A model generated the notes under the pieces. It was not told the DNA's origin. It worked only from the letters and a program-made list of their open reading frames with translations, and did no database searches. Positions 15,189-20,023 of a DNA stretch of 20,023 nucleotides are shown in pieces. Positions within the stretch are counted from its first letter, which is position 1. Every line of letters starts with the position of its first letter. The position numbers were made by a program, and so were the translations under genes. The DNA lies in NCBI GenBank assembly GCA_015494385.1, contig WGBJ01000208.1:1-20023 (forward strand), given 5' to 3'. The stretch is from Marinosulfonomonas sp. (GTDB lineage: Bacteria; Pseudomonadota; Alphaproteobacteria; Rhodobacterales; Rhodobacteraceae).

Positions 15189-16169
15189 CTAGAAGTTTGC
15201 CCCTGCCAACATAACAGACATACCGTAAACCGACGGGCCAATCAGAATGACCAGCAACGGCGGCAATGTCAGAAGCATTGTGGCAAGTGTCATTTTGGTT
15301 GGCAACTTGTTTGCGGCTTCTTCGGCCCGCATCACCCGTTTATCGCGCATTTCGGCCGAAAAGACACGCAGCGCGTCCGCAACCGAGGTCCCGAATGTCG
15401 CCGACTGGATCAAAACCGTCACAAATGATGCCACATCGGGCACGCCGACACGTTCGGACATGTCGCGCAAAACGCTAATGCGTTCTTTACCGGCTTTCAT
15501 CTCTTGGGATACCAGCGAAAATTCATCAGCCAGGGCAGGGAAGCCCGAGCGGATTTCACCGGCAACGCGGATAATGGACTGGTCAAGGGACTGACCGGCT
15601 TCGACGCAAACCAGCATCATATCCAGCGCATCGGGGAAACCGTTGATGATTTCCTCTTCGCGGGCCTGTTTGCGGCGTGATACCCAGTATTTGGGGGCCA
15701 TATATCCGATGATGCCGGGGGCCAGAATGCTCAGGATCATATTGGTTGTTGTCTGGTCATCGGTTGCGCCAAGTGTCAGCGCATATAACGTCCCCAGCGC
15801 CAGTCCTGTGATCCCCAGAATGAACTGCAAAAAGTGATAGGTGCGCACGGCCGTTTTCGAGGGATAACCCGCTTGCAACAGTTTCAGGCGTATGGCCGAG
15901 TATTCTTCTTCGTCCTGAGGCTCCAGAAAATTCGAGTATTTTTCCAGCTTGTCACTGCCTTGCGCCTGACGCAGCTGGTTCTTTTTACCTTTGGGTTTCT
16001 GCGCTGCATTGGCTTTGCGCAGTTTATCCAGCGGATCCTCTTTCTGGCTCATCAAAACCGGAATGGTCAGCAGGATCAGAAACAGCCCGAGGATACCCAC
16101 AGCCAGAAGCGGGCCGAAGGGGCCGAACATGTCGGTCAGTGTGGTGTTGATGTTTTCGATAAAACCCAT
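15189..16169 (-). CDS. tadC: TadC, inner-membrane platform protein of the Tad pilus
   Basis: The 326-residue product belongs to the type II secretion F (GspF) family. A membrane segment at about 20-40 is followed by a charged cytoplasmic stretch (about 41-110), two close membrane segments (about 112-160), then the T2SSF domain. This begins with INGFPDALDMMLVCVEAGQSLDQSI (about 175-199) and includes VLIQSATFGTSVADALRVF. A final membrane segment lies at about 295-318. TadB and TadC together form the platform that couples the TadA ATPase to pilus assembly. It follows tadB after 11 bases and precedes the first TPR lipoprotein by 4, so it is in the same transcript. Confidence 0.94.
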   Translation of the reverse strand: MGFIENINTTLTDMFGPFGPLLAVGILGLFLILLTIPVLMSQKEDPLDKLRKANAAQKPKGKKNQLRQAQGSDKLEKYSNFLEPQDEEEYSAIRLKLLQAGYPSKTAVRTYHFLQFILGITGLALGTLYALTLGATDDQTTTNMILSILAPGIIGYMAPKYWVSRRKQAREEEIINGFPDALDMMLVCVEAGQSLDQSIIRVAGEIRSGFPALADEFSLVSQEMKAGKERISVLRDMSERVGVPDVASFVTVLIQSATFGTSVADALRVFSAEMRDKRVMRAEEAANKLPTKMTLATMLLTLPPLLVILIGPSVYGMSVMLAGANF

Positions 16170-16180
16170 CTGTCTGTCCC

Positions 16181-17149
16181 CTATACCTTAATGTTCACAA
16201 GCCAGCGCATGACAAAGATGTTCACCACCAGAAACACCCCGACAAACAGGCAGGCGGGAATGAAATAGGGGCTTTCCATCACTTCGTCATAGTAATCGGG
16301 CTGGGCCAGATTAACGCCGACCAGCGCCAGAAACGGGAAGCCGGACAAGAAGTTGCCGGACCATTTGGCCTCGGCGGTGATGGCTTTGACGCGGCGGAAA
16401 AGTTTGAAGCGCGAGCGGATCACCTTGGACAACCCGTGCAGAATTTCCGCAAGGTTACCACCCGATGTCTGCTGGATGGTCACGGCAACGGCCAGAAAGC
16501 GCAAATCCTGCATATCCAGACGTTCGGCCATGTCTTTCAGGGCTTCGCCAACATCGCGACCATAGGTGGCTTCGTCGGCGATAACGCCCATTTCCGTTCC
16601 CAGCGGGTCAGGAATTTCGTTTGAAACAATTGCCAGCGCCGAGGTGAACGGATGCCCGACGCGCAGGCTCCGGACCATCAGGTCAACCGCATCGGGCAGC
16701 TGTTCTTCCAGTAGCGCCATGCGTTTCTTGGCTTTGTTGTTGACCCAGATAAAGACCGAGCTAACGCCCATAAGAATAGCAATGGCGATACGGACGGGAA
16801 AGGATGTGCCGGTGCCGATTGTCAGGCCGACAAAGGCCAGCATGCTAAGGCCGGCCATAAGAAAGATAAGCTGTAGCGGAGAAAACGCGATATTTGCTTT
16901 TTGCGCCCGGCTGGCCAGCAGGGAATAAAGCGGAATAGAACTCGATCTAAGGTGCTGCGCCATTTCTTTGCGCAACTGCTCCAGAACCTGTTCGCGCCCG
17001 GCCCCTTTTTCCAGCATGTCCAGCCGGCGGTTTACCTTGCTGTTCAGGCTGATCGATTTGCCGAATACGGTTAGGTAAATACCCTCGACCAGAAACAGAA
17101 CGGCAATGAAGATCAAGCCGTAGACGATGAATTCTCCGTTAATCGACAT
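16181..17149 (-). CDS. tadB: TadB, inner-membrane platform protein of the Tad pilus
   Basis: The 322-residue product is a second T2SSF/GspF-family protein. An N-terminal membrane segment (about 7-27) and two central ones (about 92-136) precede the T2SSF domain. This has QLPDAVDLMVRSLRVGHPF (about 150-168), DEATYGRDVGEALKDMAERL and FLAVAVTIQQTSGGNLAEIL (about 218-237). Two more hydrophobic segments follow at about 268-283 and 296-318. The gene starts 6 bases after the tadA stop and ends 12 bases before tadC. The tadB-tadC tandem in this order is standard in tad loci. Confidence 0.94.
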   Translation of the reverse strand: MSINGEFIVYGLIFIAVLFLVEGIYLTVFGKSISLNSKVNRRLDMLEKGAGREQVLEQLRKEMAQHLRSSSIPLYSLLASRAQKANIAFSPLQLIFLMAGLSMLAFVGLTIGTGTSFPVRIAIAILMGVSSVFIWVNNKAKKRMALLEEQLPDAVDLMVRSLRVGHPFTSALAIVSNEIPDPLGTEMGVIADEATYGRDVGEALKDMAERLDMQDLRFLAVAVTIQQTSGGNLAEILHGLSKVIRSRFKLFRRVKAITAEAKWSGNFLSGFPFLALVGVNLAQPDYYDEVMESPYFIPACLFVGVFLVVNIFVMRWLVNIKV

Positions 17150-17155
17150 TGTGTA

Positions 17156-18580
<1,425 letters not shown>

Positions 18581-18600
18581 TCTGTATTCCCTTTTCTACT

Positions 18601-19851
18601 TTACTGGCCAGCTTCGACGGCTTGGTTTAGCTCGTGAATGGACATGGCCAGCTTGGTGAATTCCTTGCGGACCGGATTTTTGGCGGCGTTTTCGGCCATC
18701 GGAACGCCGTGGTCCCCGGCCTGCACAACCACTTTGCCGCCGTCCGGAATCTGGATTTCAATGTCGATGTCCAGACTTTCGGCCAGCCGCTTGACGCGGG
18801 ACTTGCCATTCAGATCAGTGAATTTCGGTGCGCGGTTCAAAACATAGCGCAGCTTTTTGAACGGCAGATCCTCGGATTTCAGCGCGCGGATCAAACGCAG
18901 GGCGTTCTGGGCGCTGCGCATATCCAGTTCCAGAGTTGCAAAGTAAACATGGGCCTTGCTTAGAACCGTTTCGGTCCATGCGACAAGCGTGGAAGGCATG
19001 TCGACAATCACATAGTCGAAATTGGTGCGGGCCATTTCGATGATACGAAGCACATCTTCCGGCTCGATCAGGTCCAGTGGCAGCATGTCGGCCGGTGCGG
19101 TCAAAACATGCATTTTTTCGCCATAGGGCAACAAGGCGGCCATAAAGCTGTCACTGTCCATGGATTCAGTATTGGTCAGCAATTCATAGACCGTTTCGCG
19201 TCGCGGCAGGTCCAGATAGGTGGAAACCGACCCGAATTGCAGATCCAGATCAAGCAGGCAAACGCGCGGCGCTTTCTTTTTGTCGACATTGGCCAGTTCC
19301 CAGGCCAGATTGACCGCAAGGGTCGAGGCGCCTGTGCCGCCTGCCAGACCATGAACGGGCAGAACAACACCGTCGTAGTTTCCGGTGGCCTTTAGCGTAT
19401 TGCGCATTTCGTCGGGAACAACGGCTTCGGGGGCTGCAGGTTCCGGTTGGCGCAGACGTTCAATGGCTTCGTGAAGCTCGCCGTCGGGCAGGGGGTAGGG
19501 GATGAAATCATTCGCACCCAGACGCAATAACTGGTGCAGGGCAACAGGGCTGACTTCTTCGGCAATCAGGATGACTTTGATATTGATGTTGTTCGCCTGG
19601 GTAATCAGGTCGCCGATCATGACCAAATCGTCTTCGTCCTGATCGTCAACAGCGATGGCAATAAATTCCAGCGACTTTGCATCGGGTTGTTCAAGGAATA
19701 CGGCAGCATCCTCGAATGTCAGATCCCCCCAGTTTTCGCCCAGTTCGGCTTCCATATCCTCGATCAACAGATCAAAATTCGATACGTCACGCGAAACTGT
19801 GCAGGCTACGATAGGCGCCGATTCTGGCTGTAGCTTCGCACTGTTATCCAT
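18601..19851 (-). CDS. cpaE: CpaE/TadZ, ParA/MinD-like localisation factor of the Tad pilus
   Basis: The 416-residue product has an N-terminal response-regulator-like domain (about 14-130, with the VILIAEE strand and LLRLGANDFIPYPL) lacking an obvious phosphorylation site. A ParA/MinD-type ATPase domain follows from about 160. Its P-loop reads GLAGGTGAST at 168-177, with neither the signature lysine before the GG nor the catalytic lysine after the last G. The Walker A' region DLDLQFG at 201-207 and the VIVDMPST strand are kept. In the family, TadZ/CpaE directs the Tad machine to the cell pole. The frame is open to 19917, but ATG at 19851 has AGGAGG (19862-19867) ten bases upstream and gives a normal N terminus. 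Confidence 0.93.
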   Translation of the reverse strand: MDNSAKLQPESAPIVACTVSRDVSNFDLLIEDMEAELGENWGDLTFEDAAVFLEQPDAKSLEFIAIAVDDQDEDDLVMIGDLITQANNINIKVILIAEEVSPVALHQLLRLGANDFIPYPLPDGELHEAIERLRQPEPAAPEAVVPDEMRNTLKATGNYDGVVLPVHGLAGGTGASTLAVNLAWELANVDKKKAPRVCLLDLDLQFGSVSTYLDLPRRETVYELLTNTESMDSDSFMAALLPYGEKMHVLTAPADMLPLDLIEPEDVLRIIEMARTNFDYVIVDMPSTLVAWTETVLSKAHVYFATLELDMRSAQNALRLIRALKSEDLPFKKLRYVLNRAPKFTDLNGKSRVKRLAESLDIDIEIQIPDGGKVVVQAGDHGVPMAENAAKNPVRKEFTKLAMSIHELNQAVEAGQ

Positions 19852-19861
19852 TGCCTCATGT

Positions 19862-19867
19862 CCTCCT
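19862..19867 (-). promoter_or_regulatory. Ribosome-binding site that decides the cpaE start
   Basis: Read on the minus strand this is AGGAGG, ten bases before the ATG at 19851. The more upstream in-frame ATG at 19917 has no comparable site, so the shorter product is preferred. Confidence 0.6.
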
Positions 19868-19978
19868 ATTACGGGCGAATGCGGGTTATTAGACTGATAC
19901 CAAAGGGTTATCCCCATTTCGGTAACGTGCCGCGATTGCCCTTTTGCGCGATTCGCACGCGCAATAATTGCTCCTATT

Positions 19979-19995
19979 TGACGTGAAACTGACGT
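19979..19995. repeat. Direct repeat TGACGT with 11-base period upstream of cpaE
   Basis: TGACGT occurs at 19979-19984 and again at 19990-19995. The 11-base period places both on the same DNA face, as in tandem regulator half-sites. The 172 bases upstream of cpaE hold no gene I can call and no convincing promoter. The palindrome CAATATTG follows at 19997-20004. Confidence 0.3.
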
Positions 19996-20023
19996 ACAAT
20001 ATTGGCAACATTAGGGCTAAAAG

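Noticed and set aside
19889..20023. Open minus-strand frame of 44 codons entering from the right edge and ending at 19891-19889, possibly the 3' end of an upstream gene
   Set aside because: The translation has no recognisable pattern and two nearby cysteines, unlike an OmpA-type or secretin C terminus. A stop-free run of 44 codons is weak evidence.

Overview
The window comes from an alphaproteobacterium, most likely of the Rhodobacterales (Roseobacter-type). This rests on recognised gene families and gene order (tolB-pal-cpoB-tilS-ftsH; a tad locus ordered cpaE-cpaF-tadB-tadC-TPR-TPR-cpaA), moderately GC-rich DNA with short gaps, and protein sequence feel. No database search was possible. Coding density is high and every gap is shorter than 300 bases. 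I see no tRNA, rRNA, CRISPR array, insertion sequence or prophage.

Left part (1-5066, + strand): the end of the Tol-Pal envelope cluster (tolB 3' end, pal, cpoB), then tilS (tRNA-Ile lysidine synthetase), which overlaps cpoB, then ftsH (membrane AAA protease). ftsH has a heat-shock-type promoter candidate overlapping the tilS stop and a strong terminator behind it. A small MOSC-domain gene (5146-5745) sits just after that terminator.

Middle-left (5746-9288, + strand): a one-carbon folate unit of fhs (formate-tetrahydrofolate ligase) and folD (methylene-THF dehydrogenase/cyclohydrolase). Between them is a gene for a predicted exported protein that looks like a concanavalin-A-type beta-sandwich. 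The fhs leader can be drawn as a compact H-type pseudoknot just upstream of the ribosome-binding site. The unit ends in a convergent region with overlapping GC-rich hairpins.

Middle-right (9299-13205): on the minus strand, an AAA+ ATPase with an N-terminal winged-helix-like region is translationally coupled to a crotonase-family enzyme. Divergent from it is a 541-residue polytopic membrane protein resembling GT-C glycosyltransferases. Both have promoter candidates in the 176-base divergent gap.

Right part (13224-19851, minus strand): most of the cytoplasmic and inner-membrane half of a Tad (tight adherence / Flp pilus) machine. In transcription order it holds cpaE/tadZ, cpaF/tadA, tadB, tadC, two TPR lipoproteins and the prepilin peptidase cpaA/tadV. 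Together these localise the machine, hydrolyse ATP, form the inner-membrane platform and process pilin. The pilin (flp), outer-membrane secretin (rcpA/cpaC), cpaB and the pseudopilins are not in the window; they may lie past position 20023 or elsewhere.

No clearly new defence or mobile system is visible. The best leads are the fhs leader pseudoknot, the exported protein inside the fhs-folD unit, the ATPase-crotonase pair, the membrane protein beside the tad locus, and the CpaE P-loop that lacks both lysines.
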